Source: Lumbricus rubellus (lineage: Eukaryota > Annelida > Clitellata > Crassiclitellata > Lumbricidae). From it: a stretch of 64,000 bases of DNA. The stretch is from assembly GCA_945859605.1 (NCBI GenBank), contig OX243812.1, positions 52,463,342-52,527,341 of the forward strand, written 5' to 3'. The translations under genes were made by a program, and so were the position numbers. The notes beneath the pieces were generated by a model that saw only the letters and a program-made list of their open reading frames with translations, ran no database searches and was not told the DNA's origin. The stretch's first letter is position 1. Each line of letters begins with the position of its first letter. Positions 12,185 through 24,553 of the stretch are shown in pieces.

Positions 12185-12329
12185 CAGTGCTTAAAGTGTA
12201 AAATAGAAGTGCATGGACGCCTCTCAAATTTTCAGGTGGGCAGGCGAAATAAGTGGCTGGACGGCATATAGATTTAGATATAAGTGCCTGGACGCCGTCC
12301 ATGACCGCCCTGCCACACTTTAAGCCCTG
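12185..12329. mobile_element. hAT-like MITE (145 bp)
   Basis: Inverted ends are CAGTGCTTAAAGTGT and CAGGGCTTAAAGTGTG. ACCTTAGT (12177-12184) and ACCTTGGT (12330-12337) are a 7-of-8 target duplication. A half-element with the same left end (CAGTGCTTAAAGTGTAAG) is built into the large hAT family, for example near 24690. Confidence 0.82.
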
Positions 12330-12423
12330 ACCTTGGTCGATAATAGATTTGATGCTGAAAGAAACAGAAGCCAGGAACAGATGAAGAGATCTAACTTGTC
12401 GATGAAGGAATTAACCTAGCTCG

Positions 12424-12708
12424 GACGGGGGAGGGGGGCAAAAATGCTTGACCTTGGATCTGGAAAAATTCGTATCCGCCAAAAAAGTTGATGACCTTTT
12501 TCTAGTCATCTGGCGAAATTGTCGGGAAAATAAGAAAATCATACCATTTCATCCGCCAAAAAGTTGATGACCTTTTTTAGTCATTAAGTCCAAATCCTTG
12601 AAAATATACCAAATTATAAGCTTGTTGAAACCATATGGGGGGCACGATACATGAGCATTTCTAAATGGGGCCATGGCCGGATTGCCCCCCCCCGGATCCG
12701 CCTTTGGA
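12424..12708. mobile_element. Diverged MITE related to the nested 420-bp element
   Basis: It begins in GGGGGAGGGGGGCAAAAATG and ends in GGCCGGATTGCCCCCCCCCC GGATCCGCC. It contains two copies of an AAGTTGATGACC(T)n motif. The same body is found in the 420-bp element nested in the hAT units (25844-26263). The flanking DNA upstream of gene C (near 29975) runs through without it, so it inserted after the B/C duplication. Confidence 0.6.
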
Positions 12709-13653
12709 CCGAAGAAGGTTGAAGACAATAATTAAGACAAGCCATTGCAATTTGCAAGCTCCCTTTGTCCCCAGTTCAAGAGGGTTACCGTAGGCCTACA
12801 AAATTAGGCTAATAGAGATGTGAAAATGTCGGAGATAAAGTTGTTGCGTTCTTTCGCAGTGGAAGGTGTTTGACATGCAGCTGTTGTAAAAGTGTTGATC
12901 ATATGGATGACACAATAATTGCACATAAATTAATATCGATCGTATTTAATTCCTACGGGAGTGTTGATGTCGACACTCATGACGGCTGATCGACTTCCAA
13001 ACGTGTAAGACCTTCGGTCCTCGGTATCTGTTTAAAAGAACTCTCTTTTCTAACGCTTATAGTGAAACATGCATGCTAGTCTGGGCAGCAGAGTGGACCT
13101 GCGTCCTACAAGTCTGCTGTCCATATTATAGTTAAAGGCACCGAATGTTTCATGGATTAGGCCTAATCCATGAGAAGTTCTGCATCTCTAAGTCCCTGAT
13201 GACAATGCAGTCCAATGCGTAGCGGGGTTTGGGCAGAAAGTATTAGATCTAGTAGTTTTGACTAAATTAGATTAATATTTAGAATTTTCGGCATCATGAT
13301 GATCATGTAAATGATGTAACAGCTGTTAGAGCGGCGTTAATGAGTCAATGTCTTGCATTTCGTCACAATTCCAGTAGGCTTTCACAACTCATCCACAATT
13401 AAGGGCAGCAGGGCTATAATCCCCATTATTTGCAAGTAGCCTATGCTGACTAAAGAATCTAGATTTGCAACGCTGCAGTTACTTTCTGATGAAGTCCTAC
13501 TTATAAGACTAGTCTACATAATTATAATCCTGTCGAGATTATTAATTACCTGTTTGTCTCTCATGCAGACAGAGCTATAGATACTTAAATAAAATATAGC
13601 CTATTAATGTCCGGTAAATTATTGAATAAATTGGAGGGGAAGCCTAACTTAAA

Positions 13654-13792
13654 CCTTTATAAGCCTCGTGAAGGTCTATAGACTCGTAAACGGTGTTCGC
13701 AGGGAACGACTCGAGATAACCGAACTGAAAATTAAGAGCGAAGGTACAAAACTTGCGCTTTAGAAGTAATTAATTGCAGCATCTGATTGAAA
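13654..13792 (+). promoter_or_regulatory. Putative core promoter and 5' UTR of gene B
   Basis: CCTTTATAAGC at 13654-13664 is a TATA-like box 133 bp before the ATG, and it is conserved in place and sequence in gene C (34696-34706). The DNA down to the ATG is conserved between B and C, including TAGACTCGTAAACGGTGTTC. The promoter role is inferred from conservation and position. Confidence 0.5.
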
Positions 13793-14786
13793 ATGCATGG
13801 TCTGGGATCTTTAAACGCATGGAGACGCAAGCACAGTTGTGCCTTCAGATGCGATCTGATGGTTGTGTTGGGTCTGTACCTCGGTCTCTGCATGCAGCTT
13901 CCGTCTGAAGTGTCTGGACACGGTTACCTCATCGATCCACCGTCACGGTCGAGTGAATGGCGTCTCGGATTCCAGAACCCAAGCAACTATGACGACAATG
14001 GACTCAACTGCGGAGGATTCGCCGTATGTATGAATGTACACTGTACAGTATGATTGCCGGACTATGATTAGGCCTATAGCCTAATTATACTTGTAAAATA
14101 GATGGATGGATGGATGGATGAATGGATGGATGGATGGATGGATATCTGCATGAAAGGATGTAGGCCTACAAAGAGACAATGCACGCTGCACGCGTAAATA
14201 AATAATATCCTTCATAGGCCTACAGCGATAGCCTACAAATGCATATCATTTATAAAAGTTTACATATAATCATTTATAAAAGTTTACATGTAGGCCTACA
14301 TGTATAATAGACCTACATAGGCCTACATACAAATACAAAGAAAATATGAGATTCGCACATCTGTATAATTGTTCGTATAGGCCTATAGTGTGCAAATGTG
14401 CCATGCATGCATAGGCGTACGATCGAGGCGGGAGTCCAGAGGAGCAAAGGCCCCCAAATTTCGGGCCAGTCTGGTACGCTTTTCGGGAAAGCAGACGCGG
14501 AAAAATAGTCCAAAAACCTAAGAAGAGAGTACCTTCACGATATTTCAACCCGATGACTAAAAAAGATCGTCAACTTTTTTGTCTGGGAAAAATTTCCCAC
14601 CACAAGATTTCAACCCACGATAGGCCTATCATTTTTCCATATTTATTTTTCGGACAGAAATAAAATCTTGCCCCCCTCTGCTGAAATCTCCCGTATGCCT
14701 AAGCATGCATAGTGCATACATAGGCCTACTGTAGGGCGTATTCCTGCAAAGGCGCATATGCATATATATATATATATATGCACATG

Positions 14787-14834
<48 letters not shown>

Positions 14835-16063
14835 CCTACAATCACACACGCATTATATTATTCTTCGTGCAAGCGTAGGCCTATTTGAAGCATTCGCAAA
14901 TATATGTTGTAAGCTTGTACACAATTAAGTAATCAAAATAATGACTCTGATTAAATTGTGTGTTGATGACATATCGATTTCTGGATCGATCGATCAACTT
15001 ACGCATCATATTGATTTCAGACACAGTGGGAACAGAACGGCGGTAAATGCGGGGTCTGTGGAGATCCGTGGGATGTTGCGCCACCCAGACCGAACGAAGT
15101 TGGCGGGACGTACGGCAACGGCATCATAGTGCGCAAGTACTCCGTTGGACAGGTGATCGATGTGAGCATCACGATAACTGCCACGCACTTGGGGTGGTTT
15201 GAGTTTCGCCTGTGCTGTGGGGAAGAATCTGTTGATGCTCCAACAACCCAGGAATGCCTTGACGCCAATCTGCTGGAGGTGATTGGTGGAATTACGAGCA
15301 CAAGGTACCAACAGCCGTCGGATGCAACCACAGGATCCAAAACTGTCAAGGTCAAGCTACCGGACGGTCTTGTGGCTCCTCATTGCGTTCTCAACTGGAA
15401 ATGGCATGCCGGTAGGTTTTGCAAAACGATATCTTAAATTATACTCAAACCTGCCGAAACCCCTGAGACGTTAATGCAATTATTCTTGGATGCCAGCAAT
15501 GGAGCGCACCAAGGACCAACACATTCCCATTTTGAGACTCCTCTTATGTCCAAGGAAATGCTGGCATCCCACGTAAGGTCTCAGTTCGAGCTATCTGGCT
15601 GCTTAATGTATAGACGTCTCTGAGGGTGGAAAATTCACCGGGAATGAGAATTCCCCCAGAAAAATTTGACGAAATGATAATAGTTTTTACTTGTGGTTTA
15701 CAGTGGTGCAACCAGGGAGGTGCTGGAGGGTGCTTTAGCACTCCCCAGGCTAAAAGGTGACCCACGCAATTTTTCCAAATCCGATGAGTTTTTAGGGGTG
15801 GGGTGGCCACGTAGGCTACCGATTGACAGTGGGACTGATGTCGGGGCATTGTGACGACGACACTAAAGAAGTCACTAATAATAATAGGCAACTGCTCGGA
15901 AAAATAACAAGCTGTCGTTTCAATTGTTCAGGCCTGTTCTATTGTTAATGTTGTAGGAAATAGTTGGGGCGTTGGGTCAGACGGTGTCGGATGTATAGGC
16001 TGCGGACCCCAAGAGGAGTTCATCAACTGCGCCGATATCAGCATCACCGACAGTGACGTCTAA
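13793..16063 (+). CDS. Secreted single-domain AA15-type LPMO (gene B)
   Basis: Exons are 13793-14023, 15021-15411 and 15957-16063, with GT/AG borders and phases 0 and 1, giving 242 aa. The signal peptide is 1-42. Mature His43 and His133 form the expected copper histidine brace (mature positions 1 and 91). Phe229 in CGPQEEF is the likely axial aromatic residue. The protein stops right after the catalytic domain at DISITDSDV, so there is no linker or binding module, unlike gene A. The role is oxidative cleavage of an insoluble polysaccharide such as chitin, secreted, needing copper and a reductant. It is the only one of the two short copies with uninterrupted exons. Intron 1 has a TA microsatellite and MITE debris. 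An AATAAA lies at 16226-16231. I chose the ATG that all three paralogs share. Confidence 0.9.
14098..14150. repeat. GATG microsatellite in intron 1 of gene B
   Basis: GGATGGATGGAT units at the same position after the exon 1 donor as the large array in gene A. Confidence 0.85.
14755..14832. repeat. TA dinucleotide microsatellite in intron 1 of gene B
   Basis: Two (TA)n runs are separated by GCACATGCACA. The run ends in TAGGCCTA. Confidence 0.9.
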
Positions 16064-16616
16064 CTTCACACCCCCCCCCACCTGGAATGGGAGAACGCCG
16101 CTCCCACCCATTCCTGCGGCTCGTATATATAAGAGACTCAGAAGTCAGCGAGAACTGCAAATGAATATAGCCTACATGAACATTGAACATAGCCTATAAT
16201 CTAGAAAAAGTTATCACAAGCTAAAAATAAAATAACTTAATCATGAAATAAATATCCAATAATTCACATAGATATTGTTTTTGCAACAAAAGATTCTATT
16301 GATTTGATGGCATAATTTAACTAATTTGTTTTTACGATTTGCTGGTATGATGGCATAATTTTTATTTTGCATTCCAGCAGAATAGGAGCAGTGTAAGTTT
16401 AGTGACCAAAGAAGAGTTTGATCTCGACTTTAGCCCAGTGTAGATCAAAATTCGTCATTGCCATGACTGTCGCAGGCTCTGCTGGATTACCCTAGGCGCC
16501 AACAGGAATGTTTGTAGGGGAAGGGGGGACAATTCCAGACAAATCCTTCTGCTCAAGTCTGTACGTCAGGATGCGAGTACATATTGAAAGCACGTATTTC
16601 AGTCTCTTTACATATA
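16064..16616 (+). other. 3' UTR and flank of gene B
   Basis: This matches the DNA after gene C (47877-48375), including ATGAATATA, AATATCCA(A/G)TAATTCA, and the GGCATAATTTTTATTTTGCATTCCAGCA block. No further gene is seen. Confidence 0.55.
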
Positions 16617-18286
16617 CACCGTGAGTCAAAAAAGTAAGCCAAATTGTTTTTCATATATCTCTAATGCCTGATAACATATCACGCTAAAATTTTTCAAATA
16701 TTTAGAGAATTGGACCAAGAATATGATTCCAAAATTTCATGAGATAAAGTTGAACGGATAAAAAGATATGAATCTTTAAACTTCATATGCCGAAATTGCA
16801 GTTTACAAGCAATTTTCTGTCAGATTCAGTAAAATGTAAGTCAAACTTTGTTTCATATCTCTAATACCTGATGATCAATCATTCTAAAATTTTCCAGATA
16901 TGTAGATAATTGAACTAACAATATGACCCCAACAGTATGATTTGATTATTTAATTAAATAAGATGCTCAAAATGTCATCCTTCAGCTTGCACGCAAGCCT
17001 TGAGGCGCCGGCGCCATTAGGCAACAGCATCGTCGATTATCCTCTGGTCCAGGCCATCCCACACTTCCAACAAGCGTTGCTTCAGATCGTTTATATTATG
17101 GATTGTTGTCTGGTAGACTCGGTCTTTCATTATGCATGCTCCACACTTTATATTCCGTAAAATTTTACTCCAGGATCACTGAAGACCAAAATTGGGAATT
17201 ATCAGGCATCAAAACTGCAGCGAGCACCTACGGTGCGCGGACGTTTGACCACCGGACGATTGACCACCGGACGGTTGACCACCGGACGATTGACCACTGC
17301 GGACGTTTGACCATTGGACCTATTGACCACCGGACGATTGACCACCGGACGATTGACCATCGGTCTAGTGGTGACTTAAATTTATTAACTAATGATGACA
17401 GAAAATGTAGTATTTACCGCTTTAGTAAAGATAGACATCGTCGGCTTCTTTTAATTATTATATGTAGACCTGTGAAATTTCGTATTTACGGCCAGTATAT
17501 ATATAGGCTAAAGATAAATATCGTCGGCTTCTTTTAATTCTTATTATGTGCTTCATCTTATGGACAAACAGATGTTTTTAACTTTTTATTGTGCAGTTGC
17601 ACATTTATCTAATATCGTAGTTAACGGTGCATAAACACATTTTTAATAACGCTTTACTTCGTATTATTATTCGACTAGGCTACATATTAAATAGAGTATG
17701 TGGTACATTAAGTCTGTGTCGTAAAGTTTTATAAAAATCAAGCGATGGTCAATCGTCCGGTGGTCAATCGTCCGGTGGTCAATAGGTCGATGGTCAAACG
17801 TCCGCAGTGGTCAATCGTCCGGTGGTCAATCGCCCGGTGGTCAATCGTCCGGTGGTCAAACCCCCTAGAACCAGCACCATAACAGATTTGCTGAAAACTG
17901 AAATTTCGGAGATGAAGTTCAAATATTCATATCTTTCTATCCGTTCAAATTTATTACATGATATTTTGGAATCCTATTCTAGGTTCAATTATCTAAATAT
18001 CTGGAAAGTTTTAGTATGATTAATTAGCTGGCATTGGAGATATAATAAAAACAGTTTAGCTTACTTTTTATTGAAACTGACAAAAAAATTGCTTGTAAAC
18101 GGCAATTTCGGCATATGAAGTTTACAGATTCATATCTTTTTATCCGTTCAATTTTATCCCATGAAATTTTGGAATCATATTCTTGGTCCAATTCTCTAAA
18201 TATTTGGAAAATTTTTAGCGTGATATGTTATCAGGCATTAGAGATATATGAAAAACAATTTGGCTTACTTTTTTTGACTCACGGTG
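16617..18286 (-). mobile_element. Degenerate Tc1/mariner transposon carrying a foldback insertion
   Basis: The ends begin CACCGTGAGTCAAAAAAG and are inverted. TA flanks both sides. The family is that of 3995-5209 in the opposite orientation: the broken transposase end at about 16955-17160 is the reverse complement of 4690-4880. A foldback element (17232-17872) is inserted inside. The matching site after gene C (TTTACATACAGATCAATAAA near 48367) is empty. Confidence 0.83.
17232..17872. mobile_element. Foldback-like element FB1, arms of 15-bp tandem repeats
   Basis: The left arm (about 17243-17363) is a tandem array of GACCACCGGACGATT. The right arm (about 17743-17861) is its inverted copy, GGTCAATCGTCCGGT, and includes the same variant units in mirrored order (GGACCTATTGACC against GGTCAATAGGTC). 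The loop is about 380 bp with no gene. The termini are GGTGCG and GAACC. AGCACCTAC on the left and AGCACCATA on the right match at 6 of 9 bases, including the first six, suggesting a decayed 9-bp duplication. Confidence 0.8.
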
Positions 18287-18291
18287 TAGAT

Positions 18292-18951
18292 CAGTGTTTC
18301 TTAACCAGTGTTCGACCGAACCCCTGGGGTTCGATGAGCCAGTGCCAGGGGTTCGGCAGAGGTCCTCTGAAATATATACATATTTAGGGTCAGTGAGTAT
18401 CATTTGCTATTTTGTTTTAATTTTTCGACTTTTATTTTAAAAAGAGCCACGTATTTCTCAAATTGTTTCCAAACGGCAACAACAAAGGACACATTAGGAT
18501 GCAATTGGTAGTTAGCTGTTAGTAGTTCTTATTTTGAATGTATTAATATTGTATCACATTTTTTACAATTTTTTATTTTCTTTTGTTCTCATTAGTTAAA
18601 AAAAATATTGTTCGATGTAAAAAATAATATAACGCATTTAATAGCACATGATGTAAAAACCATGAAAACACCCACCCCCCACCCAAATGAGAGGAACAAA
18701 ACTTCGATCGAATGACTAAAAAAAAGGTCATCAACTTTTTGGCCGGGAAAATAGTATGGTTTTCCCGAGATTTCGACCAGACAACAAAAGGGTCATCAAC
18801 TTTTTTGGGCCTAGGAAAAATTTTTCGTCGCCCAAAGAAACACCCCCAAAATATAATCCTAGCTACGACCTTGTTCAAATTTGAGGGGTTCGGTGAGTGG
18901 CCATGGATTTCTCTTGGGGTTCGGCTCCCTTGAAAAGGTTAAGAAGCACTG
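18292..18951. mobile_element. hAT/Charlie-like non-autonomous element (660 bp)
   Basis: Inverted ends are CAGTGTTTCTTAACC and CAGTGCTTCTTAACC, a terminal motif well known from Charlie-type hAT elements. GGGGTTCG motifs sit just inside both ends. The middle holds a copy of the recurring GGTCATCAACTTTTT motif. The target duplication is not clean (GTGTAGAT against CTATAGAT if the right end is a few bases further out). Confidence 0.72.
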
Positions 18952-19055
18952 ATAGGCTATAGATCAATAAATCCTTCACTCACAATAATAGCTCATCACT
19001 GTTGATCAATGTTTGACTTATGCTCAATACACAATAATAACTAGATTAGATTATT

Positions 19056-21633
19056 ACTTCCGATATTTCTGATCACTTGCCTACTTTTGTTCATTTAAAT
19101 TGTGAAACTAAGCTACCCACTAAATCTGCAACAGATAATTTTAGAATAATTTCTAATGAGGGAATTAGCACCTTTCAAGAGGCGCTGTCCACTATCGATT
19201 GGTCCCCAATTACTCAGGCCTGTATTAACTATGACCCAAATAAAGCTTATGACGATTTCATGACTATTTATAAAGAGCTATATGATAGAGTTTTTCCGAT
19301 TTCTGTCAGTAGAGGGCGGAAGGTCACTTTAAAAAACCCGTGGATGTCTCAAGGTCTTCTAAAATCCTGTAAAACTAAAAATTCGTTATACTTAAAATAT
19401 ATAAAAAATCCAAATGAAACTAATAGAAAGAAGTTTATCACATTCCGAAACAAATTCAAATCTATTAGAAAAAGAGCTGAAATAAATTATTATGCCGAAG
19501 AATTTTGTAAATGTAGTAATAACCTAAAGAAAACCTGGAATGTTATTCGCTCAGCTATTGGATTAACAAATAATGAATCGGTAATCAATTCCTTAAATTC
19601 TGACGGGGTTAAGATTGAGGATCCTGAAGAAATAGCCAATAAATTTAATAGCTACTTCACAGAAATTGCCCAAAATTTGGCAAAAAATATTCCTGATCCG
19701 CTCTCTCCACTTGAGAGTTATTTAAGCCCTCCTATTACCAACTCTTTCGGACTTGAAGATACAACTTCAAAGGAAATAATTAAACTGAACCAAACCATTC
19801 GTTTATCCCATAGTAAAGGTATTGATGATATTGATCCTTTTGTTGCATCCCCCTCCATTAATATTATTGCTCAACCACTATCTGAAATTGTCAATTATTG
19901 TTCCTTTAACACCGGTATTTTTCCTAGTGCTTTAAAAATTGCTAAAGTCGTACCTATTTTCAAAAGAGGTGAGAGGAGTGACGTAGCTAATTATAGACCA
20001 ATCTCTGTACTTCCATATTTTGCTAAGATATTTGAAAAACTAATGTATAAAAGACTGAGTAGCTTTCTTGAAAAATCTAGCATTTTATACCCATCTCAAC
20101 ATGGATTCCAGGCTGGTCACTCCCCCTCATTGCCTTTACTAAGTATTCAGGACAAAATATCTGAAGCAATTGAAAATAATGAATTTTTCCTTGGAGTGTT
20201 CTTTGACTTGGCCAAGGCTTTTGACACGGTGAGCCATGATATTTTACTTAAAAAACTGAATAATTATGGTATAAGAGGAGTCCAACATAAATGGTTTGCT
20301 AGTTACCTTGAAAATCGCTCACAAGTTGTTTACTGCAATGGTGCCTATTCAATGATGCGTTCTGTTCTGTTTGGCGTTCCACAAGGATCGAACCTTGGAC
20401 CTTTATTATTTCTTCTTTTCATTAATGACCTTCCTAACGCATCCCCACTTATGTACTTCATCCTTTTTGCAGATGACACTAATATCTTTTATTCCCACAG
20501 CTCCCTTACCAGCCTTTATCAAATAGTGAATGGCCAACTTTCTCAAATTGCTAATTGGTTTCGTGCCAACAAACTATCATTAAACCTTGATAAAACTAAT
20601 TACATTCTATTTAGGTCCCATAGAAAAATTTCTTTCACCAACGAAAATAATTTGTACATTGATGGCCATTCCATTAAACAAGTAACATCAACTAAATTCT
20701 TAGGTGTTGTGTTAGACCAGCATTTGTCTTGGAAAGATCATATTAAAGCTATCTCTTCTAAAATTGCCAAGAATATCGGTATTATAAAACGAGCTTCCTT
20801 CTTGCTGCCTCCCCATGTTAGGCTAACCCTTTATTATACACTCATCTACCCATATCTTACCTACTGCAATATAATATGGGCTTCAACTTATAAATCCAAT
20901 TTACAAAAACTAACAATTCTACAGAAACGTGTTATTCGTTATGTGGCTAATGTTCCATACAATTCTCATACTCATCAGCTATTTCTGGAATTTAAATTAC
21001 TAAAGATTGAACAAATTAGGACGGTTCAGATAGGTGAATTTATGTTTCGATATGAGCACAACTTGTTACCAGTAGCGTATAGAGCTATAGACAAATGTTC
21101 TTCCGTGCCTCTGATTTTCATTCCTATTCCACAAGAAGTTCAAATTTGTATAGACAACCATTTGCTCATACTAACACTCGTTTATTTTCGATCAGATATA
21201 CTGGTGCTAATATTTGGAACAGTATCCCCTCAGCTATCAGTCAATTACATGGTCTTCATATCTTCAAGAAACGCCTACGTTGTTATATTATCAATCGAAC
21301 TGCTTGAATTATTGTGTTGAATTGGGTGTGTTAGTTAAGTGTTAGTTAAGTGTTAGTTAAGTGTTAGTTAAGTTGTGTTATCTATCCTCTATTAATAAGT
21401 TTCTGTCCTGATTATATTTCTATTTCTGCAATCGTTTAAACCGGCTGTCATGTCCTGTATATTATGCCTTGCAATTCAATGATTACTGGGTGGCCCAATT
21501 AGCGGGATTTCCATCCCTTCCGGGTCTCCCCTTGATATCACTAAATATGTACAATTCCCTGTTCACTGCCTTGATTGTTATTTTTGGTGCGTATTCAGGA
21601 AATAAACTGATTTGATTTGATTTGATTTGATTG
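19056..21633 (+). mobile_element. 5'-truncated CR1/L2-like LINE with (TTTGA)n tail
   Basis: AGATTATT lies immediately before (19048-19055) and after (21634-21641), an 8-bp target duplication. The homologous site after gene C (GATTAGATTCTTTCTTAG near 48452) is empty. The element starts inside the end of the endonuclease domain (SDISDHLP), runs through the reverse transcriptase, and ends in a short TTTGA microsatellite after AATAAA, as CR1/L2 elements do. Confidence 0.9.
19077..21320 (+). pseudogene. LINE ORF2 remnant: reverse transcriptase, C-terminal frameshift
   Basis: The 747-codon frame lacks an upstream ATG, because the element was truncated within the endonuclease. Reverse transcriptase landmarks are in order: NYRPISVLP (about 303), FFDLAKAFDT with Asp near 377, GVPQGSNLGP (433-442) and FADD (464-467) holding two catalytic aspartates. 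The C-terminal region follows. Near 21095 the frame is lost: the expected family ending (HSYSTRSSNLYRQPF, then RYTGANIWNSIP) continues in the next frame to 21307. So the element is dead by truncation and frameshift, though otherwise well kept. The polymerase would have copied LINE RNA into the genome by target-primed reverse transcription. Confidence 0.9.
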
Positions 21634-21641
21634 AGATTATT

Positions 21642-22520
21642 TCTTAATGAGAACAAAGCAACGAGCCATGTAGGAGAAAAATTGACCAACAGAAGCCCAA
21701 TGTTGGCCTAGATAATATCAGAAGGGCTCCCAGTGCTTCTGAAAGATTCTTGTACTGCAAGAAGCACCTTATAAATGGTCAGATAAATACACAATACAAT
21801 ACAATACATTATCCCAACGTGCATGCATTGGCTAGGAAAACCAACACGACTGTAGAATATCACTTTGACATAATATTATTGCACAGAGATTAAAACATTA
21901 GAAACAGGGTTGTGAAAGCCGGAACATCGTATATCACCTCACTTCATCTGCCAAGTTCCAGCGCAGAAAGACTCAAATAAAACCTGATATCATATTTCCA
22001 CTAGGCCTAGTTAGCTGCCCAGGTCAACCACAGATGGACAGCAGAAACCTCCCCAGAGTAACCCAATATCCCAGTGTAATTGGCAGTATCTGAAAAATTT
22101 ATATAGCACATTTACACCATTTTCATATAATTATTATGAACCGGTTGTACAAACCACATTATACCAATAACTAGATTTCTTCAGATTCTTTAATAAACAA
22201 CACTGTCAAACTTATCATAATCAGTAGCAAATAAAAGATAGGCTAACGCAGAGACATGTTTTATTTTCACGTTTGAATTGCATTAGTAATTCAAAGTTAA
22301 AGCCCAAATGAGCTCAGACTGCAGTCTGATAATTAATTACTCTGCTGAAATGAAACCCAAAAACATTCCCATTGTGCGTAGAACATTGTTTCAGACAAGG
22401 CACCATGATTCGAAACAAGAACAACAACAACACACATGTCACCATTAGCACATGTCACCAGTGGTCGGGTCACCACAAGTAATATTATGTTAATCCAGTA
22501 ACATGTCACCACTACAAGTA
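21642..22520. other. Downstream duplicated flank of gene B
   Basis: No gene is seen. It matches 48480-49420 downstream of gene C, for example GTAGGAGAAAAATTGACCAA and CATCAGATTCTTTAATAAAC-like blocks. An (ATACA)n run lies near 21790-21810. Confidence 0.55.
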
Positions 22521-23529
22521 CAGGGTGGGCCAAAAAAAGTGAGAACATCGCGTAAAAAGTAGTATAATTGCATCAAAACTTGTTTCACTGTATCCAAAAT
22601 AGCTTAAATTGTTTGCTCATTCACTTACTTACCTATTTAGCTATATGATGTCTTTATTTCGACGCATTTTAAGCAAAATTTACAACTCTAAACGTACGAG
22701 CGTGTAATCGGGCAGAAGCTCAATGAAAATGTCACTTTGAAACGCTTGCAACGCAGTCGGTAGCTACTTGAGCGGTTTCCTAATGAGAGAAGTGTACGAT
22801 CGAAGCATCTGGTTTACAGATGAAAAGACATTCACCGATGCCACTCCAGTAAACTGTTCATTCCGTTGAAACAAAGAAAAATGTAAGTTTAGGAAAGTCG
22901 ACTCATACGAGAACGTGACCATTTCAGCCGCGCGGTATCTTTATATCAGTTGGTGTGTCTCGAATGGGTAAAACTAATATTGTGTTGGTTGAACCAGGCG
23001 CCAAAGTAAACAGTGAATACTATTGTGGACATGTTCTGAGACAAGGCGATATGTGATCGCCATAACTGGACATTACAGCAGCAAGATGGAGCTCCATCTC
23101 ATACAGCGAGAAATACAATCCAGTCAACTTTCTTTGGCAGGAGAATGTTAACTTCATCGAGCCAGACATGTGGCCACCGAACAGTTGTGATTTAAACACA
23201 GTAGATTATGCCATATGGGAAGCTTTGCAAGAAAAAGTCTACCTTCGGGCTACGGCGAAAATTTACCACAGTTGAGCAGCTCAAGTTGGCAATAATCGAA
23301 CTTCGAAGAATGAAGAAAAACAGCGTTTTATTGACATGCAGTAGCATAAACGAGTGGCGTCGACGCTTAGAAAAACTCGCTGAGAAGCAAGGAGGACACA
23401 TTGAACATGATTTCTGATTAGCTAAATACTTGGCAAACAAAAATATATGAAAACAATATAATTAATTGAATTATATTTGTAAATAACTCGTATTCTACGA
23501 GGTGTTCTCACTTTTTTTGGCCCACCCTG
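22521..23529 (+). mobile_element. mariner/Tc1-like transposon copy 1 (1009 bp, decayed)
   Basis: The inverted ends start CAGGGTGGGCCAAAAAAAGT and are flanked by TA. The + strand carries a broken transposase: FTDEKTFTDATPVN-type residues near 22810 and MWPPNSCDLNTVDYA near 23170-23215 are catalytic-domain landmarks, separated by stops and frameshifts. The equivalent site after gene C (CAGTATAACAG near 49420) is empty, so the insertion followed the B/C duplication. Confidence 0.87.
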
Positions 23530-24302
23530 TATAACAGTAACACCTAGGGACAGTAATAACAAAACCTATCATCCAGCTGAACCATGACGAAAAGATTTAG
23601 TCTTAAATTATTGCAGCCTAGTTTTAAGAACAAAATGCCACTTGAGCTCTGCTTGCACTAATGATATTTATTATTAAAACCTAGCCTACTTAATTCCACA
23701 ATGTTAAGATAGCCTATATAAACTGGCAGAACTAGCAACTGCGCGTAAAGTCCTGTTATCCTACCATCATCAAGGATTGAGCCATAGGCTAATGGCTGCA
23801 CTAAAAGGCAGTATATCTCTTCCGGCGCTTCCGGAAGACACTCGGCTTCACATTCCGAAGCTGTGGCCGCCCAACATCCAGAGTCCAGACCTCGAACCGG
23901 ATTACATATACTGGAAGATCGCGTTTTTCGTTCCACTATTCATGACGTCGATAACCGTAGGGCGCGTCTGATTGAAGAGTGACAGCTGTTTGACCGCGTG
24001 ATCATCGACCAGAGTCCAGACCATCAAACAGTAGCGTCTACGTCTACTGTCGTGTGTAGGCTATATACGTGAACAAGGAGAACATTTTGAATACCATGCA
24101 GGGGCTTAGCTGAATTTCACTTCCTTTCAGCTTTGCATGTTGGAAATTCAAATTTCCATTTCTCGATGCTGCACTTTAAACACTCACAAACTTGTGAAAC
24201 GCATGAATATTTCTAATCGGCTTTAGGAGGTGGTCGTAACAATGGTAATAAGTTTTGACCGAGTTATGAACTTATGACACTTTATTGTGTGTTCTACTTT
24301 AT
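23530..24302. other. End of the gene B duplicated block and spacer
   Basis: Homology to 49430-49675 stops near 23810. No gene is supported in the rest. Confidence 0.5.
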
Positions 24303-24310
24303 CGTGCACA

Positions 24311-24553
24311 CAGGGCCGGATTAAGGCATGTTCAACATGTTCGGCCGAACAGGGGCCCCGCACTTTAGGGGGCCCCCACAAAATGCGTGAAAAATTTGTT
24401 TGCATGATTTTTCCGAAAAATTTCGCCAGATGACTAAAAAAGGTCACCAACTTTTTGGGTGGATGAAATGGTATGATTTTCCCGAAAATTTCGCCAGATG
24501 ACTAAAAAATTTTCTTCCCGAACAGGGCCCCCACATTGCTTAATCCGGCCCTG
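24311..24553. mobile_element. hAT-like MITE (243 bp) with perfect ends and duplication
   Basis: CAGGGCCGGATTAAG at the left and CTTAATCCGGCCCTG at the right are perfect inverted repeats. CGTGCACA is found at 24303-24310 and, after the next insertion, at 28293-28300. The interior has two GACTAAAAAAGGTCACCAAC-like motifs. Confidence 0.88.

Larger units (their letters stand above)
12340..23810 (+). repeat. Duplicated block containing gene B (paired with 29905-49675)
   Basis: Unique-looking DNA on both sides of gene B matches that around gene C. Upstream matches run from 12351/29917 through 12830/33600 to the ATGs. Downstream they run from exon 3 through 16200/48000, 18965/48377, 21650/48480 and 22500/49410 to about 23800/49665. 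Differences in length are explained almost entirely by transposons in one copy. Gene A shares only the gene and its near promoter, so A split off earlier. Confidence 0.75.

Noticed and set aside
17243..17861. CRISPR-like array of short repeats
   Set aside because: Units are head-to-tail without unique spacers and are inverted between two arms. The genome is eukaryotic.
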